This document shows positions 55,741 through 64,000 of a stretch of DNA of 64,000 nt, piece by piece; the first letter of the stretch is position 1; the number at the start of each line of letters is the position of its first letter. Below the pieces are notes generated by a model, which was not told the origin of the DNA, made no database searches, and saw nothing but the letters and a program-made list of their open reading frames with translations. This stretch comes from Thermoleophilia bacterium UBA2241 (lineage in GTDB: Bacteria; Actinomycetota; Thermoleophilia; UBA2241): contig DDYF01000047.1 of assembly GCA_002347645.1 (NCBI GenBank), forward strand, positions 62,001-126,000, read 5' to 3'. Both the position numbers and the translations under genes were made by a program.

Positions 55741-56875
55741 GGCCCACCCCCGGGGTCGAAACGGTCATGGCCCGCAGGTGGATGCTCTGCAGCAGGCCGA
55801 TGAGAAGCAGGAACGAGACCATCGCCGCGCCCCCGTAGCTGACGAACGGGAGCGGGATACCCGTCACCGGCATGATACCAATTGTCATGCCTATGTTGAC
55901 GAACACCTGGAAGAGCAGCATCACGGTGACCCCCCCGGCCATGATGCTGCCGTACATGTCGCGCGCCAGGGTCGCGATGCGCAGCCCGCGCCAGAGCAGC
56001 ACACCGTAGAGCGCGAGGAGCACGGCCGCCCCGACGAAGCCGAAGCGCTCGCCGATCACCGAGAAGATGAAGTCGGTGTGGTGCTCGGGCAGGAAGTCGA
56101 GCGTGGTCTGTGTCGCCTGCTCGCCGCGTCCGGTGAGCGCCCCCGAGCCGACGGCGATCATCGACTGCAGGATGTTGTAGCCCGTGCCCCCCGGGTCCCG
56201 CCCCGGGTCGAGAAACACCAGGAGACGGTCCATCTGGTAGGGCTTGATGAGCTCGACGCCGACCAGGGGGAGCAGCCACACCAGCGCGGCGAAGCCCGCG
56301 GCCCCGCTCACCCCCAGGGCGACGAAGTGGGTCCAGGGCGTCCCGTAGAAGTAGAGCATCGCCAGCACGAGCGCCACGTAGACCATGCTCGTCCCGAAGT
56401 CGGGCTGGAAGAACACGAGGGCGGCCGGGACCGCGACGTACACGAGCGCGGCCAGCGTCACCCTGCGCGTACCCAGCAGCTCCATGCGGTCGACGAGGAA
56501 GGCGCCCAGGGCGATCGTGATGAGGACCAGACCGAGCTGCGATGGCTGCAGGTTGAAGAACGGCAGCTCGATCCAGCGCCGCGAGCCCCGGGTGACCGTG
56601 CCGACCACGTAGACGGCCGCGATCGAGAGCACGGTCACTGCGTAGATCGCCCACTGCCAGCGGCGGAGGAGCTCGTAGTCGACCAGCGACACGAGGACGA
56701 GGGCGGCCAGGCCAAGGCCGACGTTGATCAGCTGCGAGCGCACGTAGTAGAACGGTTCGCCCTCGACGTCGTTGCGCGTCGCAAAGTAGATCGTCGCCAC
56801 GCCGTAGGCGATCAGGGCGACCGTGGCGGCCAGCAGCGCGTAGTCGACGTGACGCAGATACGAGCGGATGTCCAT
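55727..56875 (-). CDS. rodA: Rod shape-determining SEDS glycosyltransferase RodA
   Basis: This 382-residue polytopic protein (about ten helices) polymerises lipid II glycan strands for side-wall growth together with PBP2. SEDS marks are GSRRWIELPFFNLQPSQLG, FFQPDFGTSMVY, PYQMDRLLVFLDPG, GRGEQATQTTLDFLPEHHTDFIFSVIGERFG and PFVSYGGAAMVS. ATG 56875 lies 2 bp after pbp2. It belongs to mreB-mreC-mreD-pbp2-rodA. Confidence 0.96.
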   Translation of the reverse strand: MDIRSYLRHVDYALLAATVALIAYGVATIYFATRNDVEGEPFYYVRSQLINVGLGLAALVLVSLVDYELLRRWQWAIYAVTVLSIAAVYVVGTVTRGSRRWIELPFFNLQPSQLGLVLITIALGAFLVDRMELLGTRRVTLAALVYVAVPAALVFFQPDFGTSMVYVALVLAMLYFYGTPWTHFVALGVSGAAGFAALVWLLPLVGVELIKPYQMDRLLVFLDPGRDPGGTGYNILQSMIAVGSGALTGRGEQATQTTLDFLPEHHTDFIFSVIGERFGFVGAAVLLALYGVLLWRGLRIATLARDMYGSIMAGGVTVMLLFQVFVNIGMTIGIMPVTGIPLPFVSYGGAAMVSFLLLIGLLQSIHLRAMTVSTPGVGRGRA

Positions 56876-56877
56876 CG

Positions 56878-58869
56878 TCAATCGGTGCTCGTCGAGCCCG
56901 TGACCCTGCCGGTGTCGATACCGAAGAGCGCGTCGTAGATCATGCGCGTCGCCGGCGCGGCCGCCGTCCCCCCGTGGCCGCCCTGCTCGACGAGCACGAC
57001 CACCACGTACTGCGGGTCGTCGGCAGGCGCGTAGCTCGCGTACCAGGCGTAGTCGCCCTTGCCGTAGACCTCCGCCGTCCCGGTCTTGCCGGCGACGGCG
57101 ACGGGATACGAGTTGAACACCGCCGCCGACGTCCCCTGGGTCGCCGCCAGGCGCAGCCCGCCGCGTACGGCGTCGAGGGTGATCGGGGACATCTCCAGCT
57201 TCTTCGACTTGGCGTCGATCTTGCGCACGAGCTTGCCCTCGGAGGTGACGATCTTGAGGCCGAGATGGGGCTGGACCACGGTGCCGCCGTTGGCGATGGC
57301 GGCGTACGCGACCGCCATCTGGACCGGCGTCACCTCCAGGTCCCCTTGACCGATCGCGAGCAGGATGGAGTTGCCCGGCTTCCAGATCTTGTCGATCTCG
57401 TCCTCGAAGTACTCCTGGCGCCACTCCGGCGTCGGCACTCTCCCGGCGACCTCGCCGGGGATGTCGAGGCCGGTCGTCTTGCCGAGTCCCAGGCGCTTCG
57501 CCCAGTCGGCGAGCTCGGTCCCCGGCCGGTTATAGAAGGCGTAGCCGATGTTGTAGAAGTACACGTCGCACGACTGCGCGAGGGCCGCGTCGAGGTCGGG
57601 GCTGCCGTGGCCGTAGGGCGTCCAGCAGCTCCAGTGCGCCTCGCCGATCTCGCCGGTCGGCGGGTAGCGGCCGTTGCAGTAGTACCTGGTGGACGGCACG
57701 ATCACGCCCTCTTCGAGCGCCGCGACGGCGTCGATCGCCTTGAACGTGGAACCGGCCGCGTACACCCCCTGATACGCCTTGCTCACGAGCGGCTGGTTCG
57801 CCTTCGGGTCGCTTAGCCGCTTCCACGCCTTCTTCCACTGCTTGTCGCTCAGGCCGCCCGACCAGATCGTGGGGTCGAACGTCGGGTAGCTGGCTAGGGC
57901 GAGGAGCTCGCCGTTGCGCGCGTCCATGACCACGGCGGCGGCACCGTTCGCTCGCCACTGCTGGTCACGGTGCGCGAGCTCGATGCCGTAGCGCAGCGCC
58001 TCCTCGGCCTTCTTCTGCACTACGGTGTCGATGGTCAGCACCAGGTTGTCGCCCGACTCCGGCAGACGGCCGCCGGCGACCGGTTCGCCCGACTTGGGAC
58101 GCCCCATGGCGTCGACCTCGATCTTCGTGAGGCCGTCGCGGCCACGCAGCCAGCGGTCGTACGTGGCCTCGACGCCGCCCTGGCCGATGACGTCGCCGGC
58201 GGCGTACCCCTTGTAGCGCTGCTGCTTTAGCTGGTCCCGGTCGATCTCGCCGAGGTGACCCAGGACGTGGGCGGCGAGCTCGCCCTCCGGATAGTCCCTC
58301 TGGTAGTCATCGCGAAGCTCGATGCCCGGGAAGAGAGCGTTCCGCTCGAGGATCGTCGACCTGGCGCGCTTGCTCACACCCTCGTCGACGATCACGAGGT
58401 CGTACCCCCCCGACGCCTCGTGGACGTCGAGCTGCGCGATCGTGAGACCGGTCGTCTTGCGCACCTTCTCCTTGATGCGACGCTCGGACACCTTGAGCAC
58501 GCGGGCGAGGCGGGAGATGACCGTGTCGAGGGCGCCCTCCGGGACGTCCATCGGCCTGATGCCGACGGAGAGGCCGGGCCGGTTCTCGACCAGCACGCGT
58601 CCGTCGCGGTCGAGGATCGCGCCCCGCGCCGCCACCACCTTGACCGGGCGGAGACGCTGGTCGTTGGCCTGCTGCTCGAACTGCTGGCCGCTGAGCACCT
58701 GCAGGAACCACAGGCGGAAGAGGATCACCGCCACCAGCGCCACCGCGAGGCCGACGAGCAGCGCGACGCGCAGCGCCACCGAAGGAACGCGCAGGATCGG
58801 CTTGTCCGGGCGGCCCGTGCGGATTGGCCGCTCGCGACGCACGAGCTCGTCAGGCGGTCTCATCGGCAC
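56878..58869 (-). CDS. mrdA: Penicillin-binding protein 2 (class B transpeptidase)
   Basis: This 663-residue enzyme cross-links side-wall peptidoglycan with RodA. It has a short basic cytoplasmic tail, one membrane helix (about 33-57), a pedestal domain, and a transpeptidase domain with AGSTFKA (SxxK serine), QSCDVYFYN (SxD form of SxN) and VAGKTGTAEV (KTG). GTG 58869 is chosen because an AAGGGGG site lies about 7 nt upstream; an ATG two codons later is close. It overlaps mreD by 20 bases. Confidence 0.96.
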   Translation of the reverse strand: MPMRPPDELVRRERPIRTGRPDKPILRVPSVALRVALLVGLAVALVAVILFRLWFLQVLSGQQFEQQANDQRLRPVKVVAARGAILDRDGRVLVENRPGLSVGIRPMDVPEGALDTVISRLARVLKVSERRIKEKVRKTTGLTIAQLDVHEASGGYDLVIVDEGVSKRARSTILERNALFPGIELRDDYQRDYPEGELAAHVLGHLGEIDRDQLKQQRYKGYAAGDVIGQGGVEATYDRWLRGRDGLTKIEVDAMGRPKSGEPVAGGRLPESGDNLVLTIDTVVQKKAEEALRYGIELAHRDQQWRANGAAAVVMDARNGELLALASYPTFDPTIWSGGLSDKQWKKAWKRLSDPKANQPLVSKAYQGVYAAGSTFKAIDAVAALEEGVIVPSTRYYCNGRYPPTGEIGEAHWSCWTPYGHGSPDLDAALAQSCDVYFYNIGYAFYNRPGTELADWAKRLGLGKTTGLDIPGEVAGRVPTPEWRQEYFEDEIDKIWKPGNSILLAIGQGDLEVTPVQMAVAYAAIANGGTVVQPHLGLKIVTSEGKLVRKIDAKSKKLEMSPITLDAVRGGLRLAATQGTSAAVFNSYPVAVAGKTGTAEVYGKGDYAWYASYAPADDPQYVVVVLVEQGGHGGTAAAPATRMIYDALFGIDTGRVTGSTSTD

Positions 58870-59410
58870 GGAGCACCCCCCTTCCGCGCAGCACCCGGCG
58901 GGCGAGCAGGTAGAAGACGGCCGACAGCAGCGTGTTGAGGACCAGTGACGGCACGAGGACGCGGGCGGCCCAGAAGCCGATCGGCACCTGGCGCTCGAGC
59001 AGGTACTGCATCATCGCGAGCATGACGCAGGCGACGCAGGTGGCCGCGAAGACGCCGACCAGCGGCGCCACCGGCGCCGAGACGTCGGCGGTCTCGGCGT
59101 AGCGGCCGGCGAAGTAACCCACGACGACGAACACGAGCGCGCTCATCCCGAGCGGCTCGAGCAACGCGACGCCAACGAGGACACCCGTCAGGAAGCCGAA
59201 GGCGGCGCCGACCTGGCAGCCGCGCAGCATCGCGACGGCGACCACGATGATGAGCGCGAAGTCGGGACTGGCGCCGAGGATGCGGATGTTCGGGGCCACG
59301 AGTGTCTGCAGCAGGAGCGCGGCGAGCAGGAGGACGCCCAGCCGAGCGAGCTCGCCGGCCGGCGGAAGCTTCACGATGGCGGGCTGCTCGACCTCGTGAC
59401 TCCGCATCAT
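58850..59410 (-). CDS. mreD: Rod shape-determining membrane protein MreD
   Basis: This 186-residue protein has five or six hydrophobic helices and no soluble domain of note. Typical MreD patterns are LLQTLVAPNIRILGASPDFALI and AFGFLTGVLVGVALLEPLGMSALVFVVVGY. It links MreC to the elongasome. ATG 59410 overlaps the mreC stop (ATGA). Assignment rests on topology, length and position between mreC and pbp2. Confidence 0.92.
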   Translation of the reverse strand: MMRSHEVEQPAIVKLPPAGELARLGVLLLAALLLQTLVAPNIRILGASPDFALIIVVAVAMLRGCQVGAAFGFLTGVLVGVALLEPLGMSALVFVVVGYFAGRYAETADVSAPVAPLVGVFAATCVACVMLAMMQYLLERQVPIGFWAARVLVPSLVLNTLLSAVFYLLARRVLRGRGVLRADETA

Positions 59411-60237
59411 CGCCGCACCACCATGACCAGGTCGAGCTTGCGGAAGTCGACCGCAGGCCGCAGGGTGATGCTCTGGTAGAGCTCGACCTCCTGGGCACCC
59501 ACGCCCTCGACCTGTCCGATCGGGATGCCGCGCACAAAGATCGACCCCTGCCTGCCCGAGGTGACCACGAACTGTCCTTTGGCCACCTCCTCGCTCTTGT
59601 CGACGTACTGGAGCGAGAGGCTGCCCGTGACGCTCCCGGCCGCGAGGCCCTCCGCCTGGTTCGGGACGACCATGGCGTCGACGTAGCTCTGCTGATCGGT
59701 GAGCAACTGTACCTGGGAAGCGGTCGCCTTCACGCTCTCCACCCGACCGACGAGCCCCTGGCCGTTGACCACGGCGTCGAACGGCCGGACGCCGTCATTG
59801 CTGCCCACGTCGATGGTCACCGTCGAGTACCAAGCCGTCGTCGACCGGGCGATGACCCTCGCCATGACGAACTCGACGTCGTCGGGGTAGATGCGCGCGC
59901 GCCGCATCTCGAGCAGCGCGCGCAGCTCGTCGTTCTCGGCCTGCGTCGTGAGTTCGTCGGCGACGGCCGCGCGCAGGGCCTCGACCTCCTCCTTGAGCCG
60001 CTCGTTCTCGCTCTTCGCGCTGAAGAGGTCGGCGACCCAATTCCAGCCGTCGCGCAACGGCTGGATCGCACGGGCGCTGCCCTCCTGCAACGGAGCGACG
60101 ACGCGCATGGCGCCGTCCTGCACGCGGTGCACGAACCCGTTGTCGGCCTCACGAAAGTACAGGGTCAGCAGACCGACGGACAGCAGGACGAGGACGACGG
60201 CGACGAGGCGCCGTTGCAGCACGCGCCGGCGATTCAC
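59407..60237 (-). CDS. mreC: Rod shape-determining protein MreC
   Basis: This 276-residue protein has a basic start, one membrane helix (about 11-28), a coiled coil (about 70-112, AKSENERLKEEVEALRAAVA) and a beta-barrel domain with RVIARSTTAWYSTVTIDVGSNDGV and GLVGRVESV. It activates PBP2-RodA outside the membrane. GTG at 60237 lies 30 bp after mreB; no ribosome-binding site is obvious. Confidence 0.95.
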   Translation of the reverse strand: MNRRRVLQRRLVAVVLVLLSVGLLTLYFREADNGFVHRVQDGAMRVVAPLQEGSARAIQPLRDGWNWVADLFSAKSENERLKEEVEALRAAVADELTTQAENDELRALLEMRRARIYPDDVEFVMARVIARSTTAWYSTVTIDVGSNDGVRPFDAVVNGQGLVGRVESVKATASQVQLLTDQQSYVDAMVVPNQAEGLAAGSVTGSLSLQYVDKSEEVAKGQFVVTSGRQGSIFVRGIPIGQVEGVGAQEVELYQSITLRPAVDFRKLDLVMVVRR

Positions 60238-60267
60238 CTGGACGGGGGAAAGACGGCCGGCGTCGTG

Positions 60268-61269
60268 CTAGCGGCCGCGCGGCCGGGAATTCCGCTTGCT
60301 CTTGACGAGGACATCGAACTCCTCCAGGTACTTGCCGGAGCCCACGGCCACGCAGGTGAGCGGCGATTCGGCCACGTGGACGGGCATCTGCGTCTCTTCG
60401 CGGAGACGCTCCGCAAGACCGAGGAGGAGGGAGCCTCCGCCGGCGAGCATGATGCCGCGGTCCATGATGTCGCTGGCCAGCTCGGGCGGCGTCTTGTCGA
60501 GGGTCGCCTTGATGGCGTCGATGATGGCCACCGTGGGCTCCTCGAGTGCCGTGCGCACCTCTTCCGACGAGAGGACGATGGTCTTGGGGAGGCCGGTCAC
60601 CAGGTCACGGCCACGGATCTCGGCCTGTTCTTCCTGCGGGAGCGGGTAGGCCGAGCCGATCTCGAGCTTGATCTCCTCGGCGGTCTGGCTGCCGATGAGG
60701 AGCTTGTACTCCTTCTTCACGTAGCTGATCACGGCCTCGTCGAGCTCGTCGCCACCCACGCGGATCGACTGCGACACGACGATGCCGCCGAGCGAGATGA
60801 CGGCGACCTCGCTGGTGCCGCCGCCGATGTCGACGATCATGCTGCCCGTCGGCTCGGCGACCGGCAGCCCGGCGCCGATGGCCGCCGCCATGGGTTCTTC
60901 GATGAGTGTGGCCCAGCGGGCGCCGGCCGAGTACGTGGCCTCTTCGACGGCGCGCTTCTCGACGCCGGTGACACCGGACGGCACGCAGATCACCACGCGC
61001 GGGTGGGCCCACTTGTTGCCCATGGCCCTGCGGATGAAGTGGCGCAGCATCTGCTCGGTGACGTCGAAGTCGGCGATGACGCCGTCCTTGAGCGGGCGCA
61101 CGGCGCTGATCGTCGCCGGCGTGCGACCCAGCATGCGCTTTGCCTCCGACCCGACCGCGTGCACCTCGCCGCTGCGATGGTCGATCGCCACGACCGACGG
61201 CTCGGACAACACGATGCCGCGGCCGCGCAGGTAGACGAGCGTGTTGGCCGTACCCAGATCGACGGCCAT
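60268..61269 (-). CDS. mreB: Actin-like cell shape protein MreB
   Basis: This MreB forms membrane filaments that guide side-wall synthesis. Actin-fold motifs are AVDLGTANTLVYLRGRGIV, PSGVTGVEKRA, IVDIGGGTSEVAVISLGG and MLAGGGSLLLGL. The coordinates use the first canonical start (ATG 61269, 333 residues), but that ATG has no ribosome-binding site and the conserved N-terminal helix (FLTGFGARD) lies upstream of it. AAAGGAG stands 6 nt before an in-frame ATC at 61311, so the natural product may be 14 residues longer. It heads mreBCD-pbp2-rodA. Confidence 0.96.
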   Translation of the reverse strand: MAVDLGTANTLVYLRGRGIVLSEPSVVAIDHRSGEVHAVGSEAKRMLGRTPATISAVRPLKDGVIADFDVTEQMLRHFIRRAMGNKWAHPRVVICVPSGVTGVEKRAVEEATYSAGARWATLIEEPMAAAIGAGLPVAEPTGSMIVDIGGGTSEVAVISLGGIVVSQSIRVGGDELDEAVISYVKKEYKLLIGSQTAEEIKLEIGSAYPLPQEEQAEIRGRDLVTGLPKTIVLSSEEVRTALEEPTVAIIDAIKATLDKTPPELASDIMDRGIMLAGGGSLLLGLAERLREETQMPVHVAESPLTCVAVGSGKYLEEFDVLVKSKRNSRPRGR

Positions 61270-61308
61270 GTCGCGCGCGCCGAAGCCGGTCAGGAAGTCG
61301 AAGACGCC

Positions 61309-61349
61309 GATCGCGTGCTCCTTTCGACAGATGCCGAACGCAGATTGTA
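61309..61349 (-). promoter_or_regulatory. mreB -10 element and Shine-Dalgarno site before an in-frame ATC
   Basis: TACAAT (61349-61344) would start transcription near 61337. AAAGGAG (61324-61318) is followed after 6 nt by ATC (61311-61309), in frame with mreB through IGVFDFLTGFGARD to the ATG at 61269. No ATG, GTG or TTG lies between the site and that ATG. A good -35 is not seen. Confidence 0.6.
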
Positions 61350-61389
61350 CTCGCTGACGCTGAGCGTGGCCACCACCGCCGCCGCGGGC

Positions 61390-62022
61390 TCAGGAGCCGG
61401 CGTGCAGCCAGCCGAAGGGAGGGACGCCGAAGCTCGCCAAGGCAGCCAGCAACAGGGGGACGGGCAGGCCCACGACGTTGAAGTAGTCGCCGTCGACCGT
61501 GGCGACCAGGCCGGAGCCCACGCCCTGGATGGCGTAGGCGCCGGCGCGCTCGCGCCACTCGCCGCCGGCGAGGTAGCGCTCGATGTCGGGCGCGGCGAGC
61601 GGTCGAAAGGTCACGCCGGTGACGGCGTGACCGGTGAACGAGCCCGACCGGCCGAGCAGATGAAGCCCGCTCACGACCTCGTGGCGACGGCCTGCCAGGG
61701 CGCCCAGATATGACCTGGCCGCGGACTCGTCGTGGGCCTTGCCCAGGACCTTCGTCCCGAGCACGACCACGGTGTCGACGCCGAGCACCAACTCGCCGTC
61801 GTCAAGCGGCGCACGCGCGGCGACCTCGCGAGCCTTGCCGCGCGCGTTCTCCTCGGCCGTCCGTACGGGGTCGGCGTCGCTCAGATCCTCGTCGTGCTCG
61901 CTCACGACCACGCGGTGCGGGATGCGCAGCAGGTCGAGGATCATCGTGCGTTGCGGCGAGCGTGACGCGAGGACGAGTCGCGCGTGCGCGGCCGAGCCCT
62001 CGGAGCGTGTCGAAGGGTCCAT
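61390..62022 (-). CDS. maf: Maf-like nucleoside triphosphate pyrophosphatase
   Basis: This 210-residue protein of the Maf/YhdE family has ARLVLASRSPQRTMILDLL at the N-terminus, the catalytic region ELVLGVDTVVVLGTKVLGKAHD, and GAYAIQGVGSGLVATVDGDYFNVVGLP near the end. Family members hydrolyse non-canonical or canonical NTPs such as dTTP or UTP. ATG 62022 has only a weak AGG. It lies between ndk and mreB, a frequent order (maf-mreB). Confidence 0.94.
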   Translation of the reverse strand: MDPSTRSEGSAAHARLVLASRSPQRTMILDLLRIPHRVVVSEHDEDLSDADPVRTAEENARGKAREVAARAPLDDGELVLGVDTVVVLGTKVLGKAHDESAARSYLGALAGRRHEVVSGLHLLGRSGSFTGHAVTGVTFRPLAAPDIERYLAGGEWRERAGAYAIQGVGSGLVATVDGDYFNVVGLPVPLLLAALASFGVPPFGWLHAGS

Positions 62023-62047
62023 GCCTGAAGCGCGGACGCCGGCGGCG

Positions 62048-62461
62048 TCAGACGAGTTCGTCGTCGGCGAAGAACAGGGCGATCTCGCGCGCCGCGCTCT
62101 GCGGCCCGTCGGAGCCGTGAACGACGTTCTCCTCCTTCGAGAGCGAGAAGTCGCCGCGGATCGTCCCGGATGCCGCATCGGCGGAATCCGTCACGCCCAT
62201 CATCGCGCGCGCGACGCGGATCGCCTCCCTGCCCTCCCACACCATGGCCACCACGGTGCCGGACGTGATGAAGGCCACCAGTGGCTCGAAGAACGGCTTG
62301 CCGGCGTGCTCGGCGTAGTGCCGCTCGGCGAGGGCGCGGTCGATGCGCAGCGCCTTCAGCGCGACCAGCGAGAAACCGCGCCGCTCGAAGCGCGAGATGA
62401 CCTCGCCGACCAGGCCGCGTGCGACGCCGTTGGGTTTGACCATGATGAAGGTGCGTTCCAC
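62048..62461 (-). CDS. ndk: Nucleoside diphosphate kinase
   Basis: This 137-residue enzyme moves the gamma phosphate between nucleotides. It has ERTFIMVKPNGVARGLVGEVI, the segment HYAEHAGKPFFEPLVAFITSG, and the catalytic histidine in NVVHGSDGPQSA (Gly where Ser is usual). GTG at 62461 has AAGGAG 7 nt upstream. It is followed by maf after 25 bp. A hairpin with arms 62483-62489 and 62501-62507 lies just upstream. Confidence 0.96.
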   Translation of the reverse strand: MERTFIMVKPNGVARGLVGEVISRFERRGFSLVALKALRIDRALAERHYAEHAGKPFFEPLVAFITSGTVVAMVWEGREAIRVARAMMGVTDSADAASGTIRGDFSLSKEENVVHGSDGPQSAAREIALFFADDELV

Positions 62462-62534
62462 GCTCACTCTCCTTGTCGCCGTGCGCGGCGCCAAGCCCTG
62501 GCCGCGCGTCGCAGTCCTGCCGGGGTGAGAGGCC

Positions 62535-63047
62535 TCAGCGTCTCGCGGGCTCGGACGCCACGGGCGCACCGTGGACCTCTGCCTCGCAATAGGGGCAGAC
62601 GCGCCACTGAGGCTCGACCGGGCGCCGGCACGAGCGGCACACCGTGCGCAGCCGCCGCCCGCACGTGGGGCACACGAGGTAATCGTCGCGCACCGGCGTC
62701 TTGCAGAACGAGCAGCGCTGTTCGTCGGCGAGGCGCTGCTCCATCATGCGCACCTCGAGGTCCCGTTCCCTGACGTCGTCCAGATACTCGGGCGGCCTCA
62801 CGATCGCGTAGACGATGAGACCCAGCGGCCCGAAGACCAAGCCGGTCAGCGCGGCCACCGTGAGCAGCACCTTGTCGTCGATGCGGCGCCGCGCGTCCTT
62901 GAACACCCAGTACGCGCACGCCAGCCACAGCGCCACCGCGACCACGATGGCCATCCGCAGCATGAAGTCCCAGGTCGACGACGTGAAGAAGTCGCTCACC
63001 GACTGGAACGGGTTGTCGTTCGCCGCGAGCAAGGTCCGGTGTGGCAA
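62535..63047 (-). CDS. Membrane protein with C-terminal double zinc ribbon
   Basis: Two membrane helices (about 29-48 and 62-84) of this 170-residue protein are followed by a charged linker and a double zinc ribbon: CSFCKTPV, CPTCGRR, CRSCRRPV and CPYCEAEV, four CxxC knuckles in 50 residues. This DZANK-like module probably mediates protein contacts; no function is assigned. The start is TTG 63047, supported by an AGGAGG site 6 nt upstream. Confidence 0.65.
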   Translation of the reverse strand: MPHRTLLAANDNPFQSVSDFFTSSTWDFMLRMAIVVAVALWLACAYWVFKDARRRIDDKVLLTVAALTGLVFGPLGLIVYAIVRPPEYLDDVRERDLEVRMMEQRLADEQRCSFCKTPVRDDYLVCPTCGRRLRTVCRSCRRPVEPQWRVCPYCEAEVHGAPVASEPARR

Positions 63048-63119
63048 CGCTCTCCTCCTCAGGCGGGATGATGCGCGCCGCCCCGGCGTCGCGCGATCGA
63101 CGGGAGGCCCGCCGGCGCC

Positions 63120-64000
63120 TCAGCGTCGCGCTCGCGCACGCCCCCCGGCGCCGGCCTCGCGGGCCAGCGCGCAAATCATACCCGAGAAGATGCGCGCGTG
63201 GACAGGAGTGAGGGCGTGCCAGTACAAGAGGCCACCGAGACCCTTTGGAGCGAAGTAGGCCGTCTGCACGAGTCTCGTCTGCTCGTCCCCCGCCGGCTGC
63301 AGCTCGAACTCGAGCCACGCCTCGCCCGGGACCTTCATCTCGGCGCGCAGGCGCAGCAGCCGCCCGGGGTCGACCGCCTCGACGCGCCAGAAGTCCAGCG
63401 CATCGCCGGGACGAAGCTCGTCCGGGTCCCGGCGGCCGCGCCGCAGCCCGACCCCACCCACAAGCCGGTCGAGCACGCCCCGGGCCTCCCACGCCCAGTC
63501 GTACACCAGGTAGCCTCGCGCACCGCCCAGGCTGCACACGGTCGCGAACACCGCGCTCGCGTCGGCCGGCACGAGCGCTTCGCGCCGCTCGCTCAACATC
63601 GCCTCGCGGCCCGCAAGCGCGGCCGGAGGCGCGTCGCCGCAGGTCGTGACGAGGGCGTCCGACCAGGCCGTCTCCACCGCGCCCGAAGCAAGGGTGCCGA
63701 GGGCGGCCCTCACGGCGGAACGGTAGTCCACCGGCACGATGTCGGGAAAGAGCTCGCGGGCATCCGGCTCGCGCACCACGGTCTCGCTGCGCAGGCCCTC
63801 GATGAGCGGCCGCGCGATGACGGACGGGATCGGCGTGACGAGATGGACCCAGTACGACGACAGCCGAGGCGTCAGCGCAGGGACCGGGACGAGCCAGCGC
63901 CGCAGCCCGCGCGCCTCGGCATACCCCAGCATCATGCCCCCGTACGTCTGCACGTCCGCCCCGCCGATCTCGACGATGCGACCCGCGCTCGCGGGCACCT
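63120..64000 (-). CDS. SDR-type protein with DUF2867 domain, 3' part (runs off right edge)
   Basis: The last 293 or so codons are visible; the gene continues past 64000. The first part (VEIGGADVQTYGGMMLGYAEARG, VPALTPRLSSYWVHLVTPIP) looks like the C-terminal half of an extended SDR/NmrA-like NAD(P)-binding domain. From about residue 140 a DUF2867 domain follows (WAWEARGVLDRLVGGVGLRRGRRDPDELRPGDALDFWRV), ending in GGLLYWHALTPVHARIF. This SDR-DUF2867 pair occurs in proteins of unknown substrate; the nucleotide-binding motif lies outside the window. Confidence 0.75.
   Translation of the reverse strand, partial: VPASAGRIVEIGGADVQTYGGMMLGYAEARGLRRWLVPVPALTPRLSSYWVHLVTPIPSVIARPLIEGLRSETVVREPDARELFPDIVPVDYRSAVRAALGTLASGAVETAWSDALVTTCGDAPPAALAGREAMLSERREALVPADASAVFATVCSLGGARGYLVYDWAWEARGVLDRLVGGVGLRRGRRDPDELRPGDALDFWRVEAVDPGRLLRLRAEMKVPGEAWLEFELQPAGDEQTRLVQTAYFAPKGLGGLLYWHALTPVHARIFSGMICALAREAGAGGRARARR

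Noticed and set aside
59302..61713. 803-codon open frame on the plus strand opposite mreB/mreC
   Set aside because: It is an antisense shadow of GC-rich codons: no family resemblance, no ribosome site, and it crosses several real genes.

Overview
The window is very GC-rich, tightly packed bacterial chromosome. About 65 genes are present and all but two read on the minus strand. Start codons are often GTG or TTG, neighbouring genes commonly overlap by 1, 4 or 14 bases, promoters have TTGNNN/TANNNT hexamers, and several transcripts look leaderless. Together with a four-cysteine L28, an AroH-type chorismate mutase, a QueH, a PriA with intact helicase motifs, FakA/DegV/Asp23 beside rpmB and recG, and a radical SAM (TIGR03960)-DUF2344-RNase E/G-rplU-rpmA-obg block, this suggests a deep-branching actinobacterium (Coriobacteriia-, Thermoleophilia- or Rubrobacteria-like) and not a Streptomyces or Mycobacterium relative. 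That placement is inference. I see no plasmid, phage, insertion sequence, CRISPR array, tRNA or rRNA. No gene-free stretch exceeds 300 bases; the longest, about 200 bases, are the metK and fusA2 upstream regions.

Layout, left to right. 1-2695: 5' part of recG (minus) diverging from a secreted GH39-like glycosidase (plus). 2718-5768: minus operon DUF1858 protein-Asp23-FakA-DegV (fatty acid kinase type). It diverges from rpmB (5881-6072, plus) through two promoters sharing one -10 region. 6083-6132: a perfect 23-bp hairpin, then a secreted beta-propeller protein. 7646-12215: rpe, then an FMN riboswitch and ribD-ribE-ribBA-ribH. 12261-18753: metK-priA-def-fmt-rsmB. 18958-28880 and on to 33543: parA-ftsZ-scpA-scpB-rluB, aroH-hisC-aroF-tyrA-cmk, and plsC-ispH-PDZ/radical SAM-der-plsY-gpsA. 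33678-36925: queH-queA-tgt-yajC, separated from parA by a perfect 21-bp hairpin. 36979-39900: yebC-ruvC-ruvA-ruvB. 39953-42028: EF-G-like GTPase. 42239-43402: dinB with an SOS box on its start codon. 43542-49490: rplU-rpmA-obgE-proA-nadD-yqeK-LCP-like-rsfS. 49591-61311: mreB-mreC-mreD-pbp2-rodA-DUF697-radical SAM-DUF2344-RNase E/G. 61390-64000: partial SDR/DUF2867 gene, zinc-ribbon membrane protein, ndk, maf.

Functionally, the window joins cell elongation and division (MreBCD, PBP2, RodA, FtsZ), chromosome segregation (ParA, ScpAB), replication restart and recombination (PriA, RecG, RuvABC), ribosome assembly and translation (L21, L27, L28, Obg, Der, RsfS, RsmB, RluB, Def, Fmt, EF-G-like), tRNA queuosine synthesis, and shikimate, riboflavin, SAM, isoprenoid, NAD and phospholipid synthesis.

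No wholly new gene system stands out. The most interesting signals are small-scale: an SOS box and sigma-70 promoter collapsed onto the dinB start codon; two essential-type genes (mreB, rsfS) whose best Shine-Dalgarno sequences sit before non-canonical ATC or GTA codons; head-on divergent promoters at rpmB; long perfect hairpins without U-tracts; ftsZ placed between parA and scpA; an RNase E/G with an arginine-rich disordered N-terminus and a C-terminal TRAM-like domain; and a YajC with a long acidic tail.
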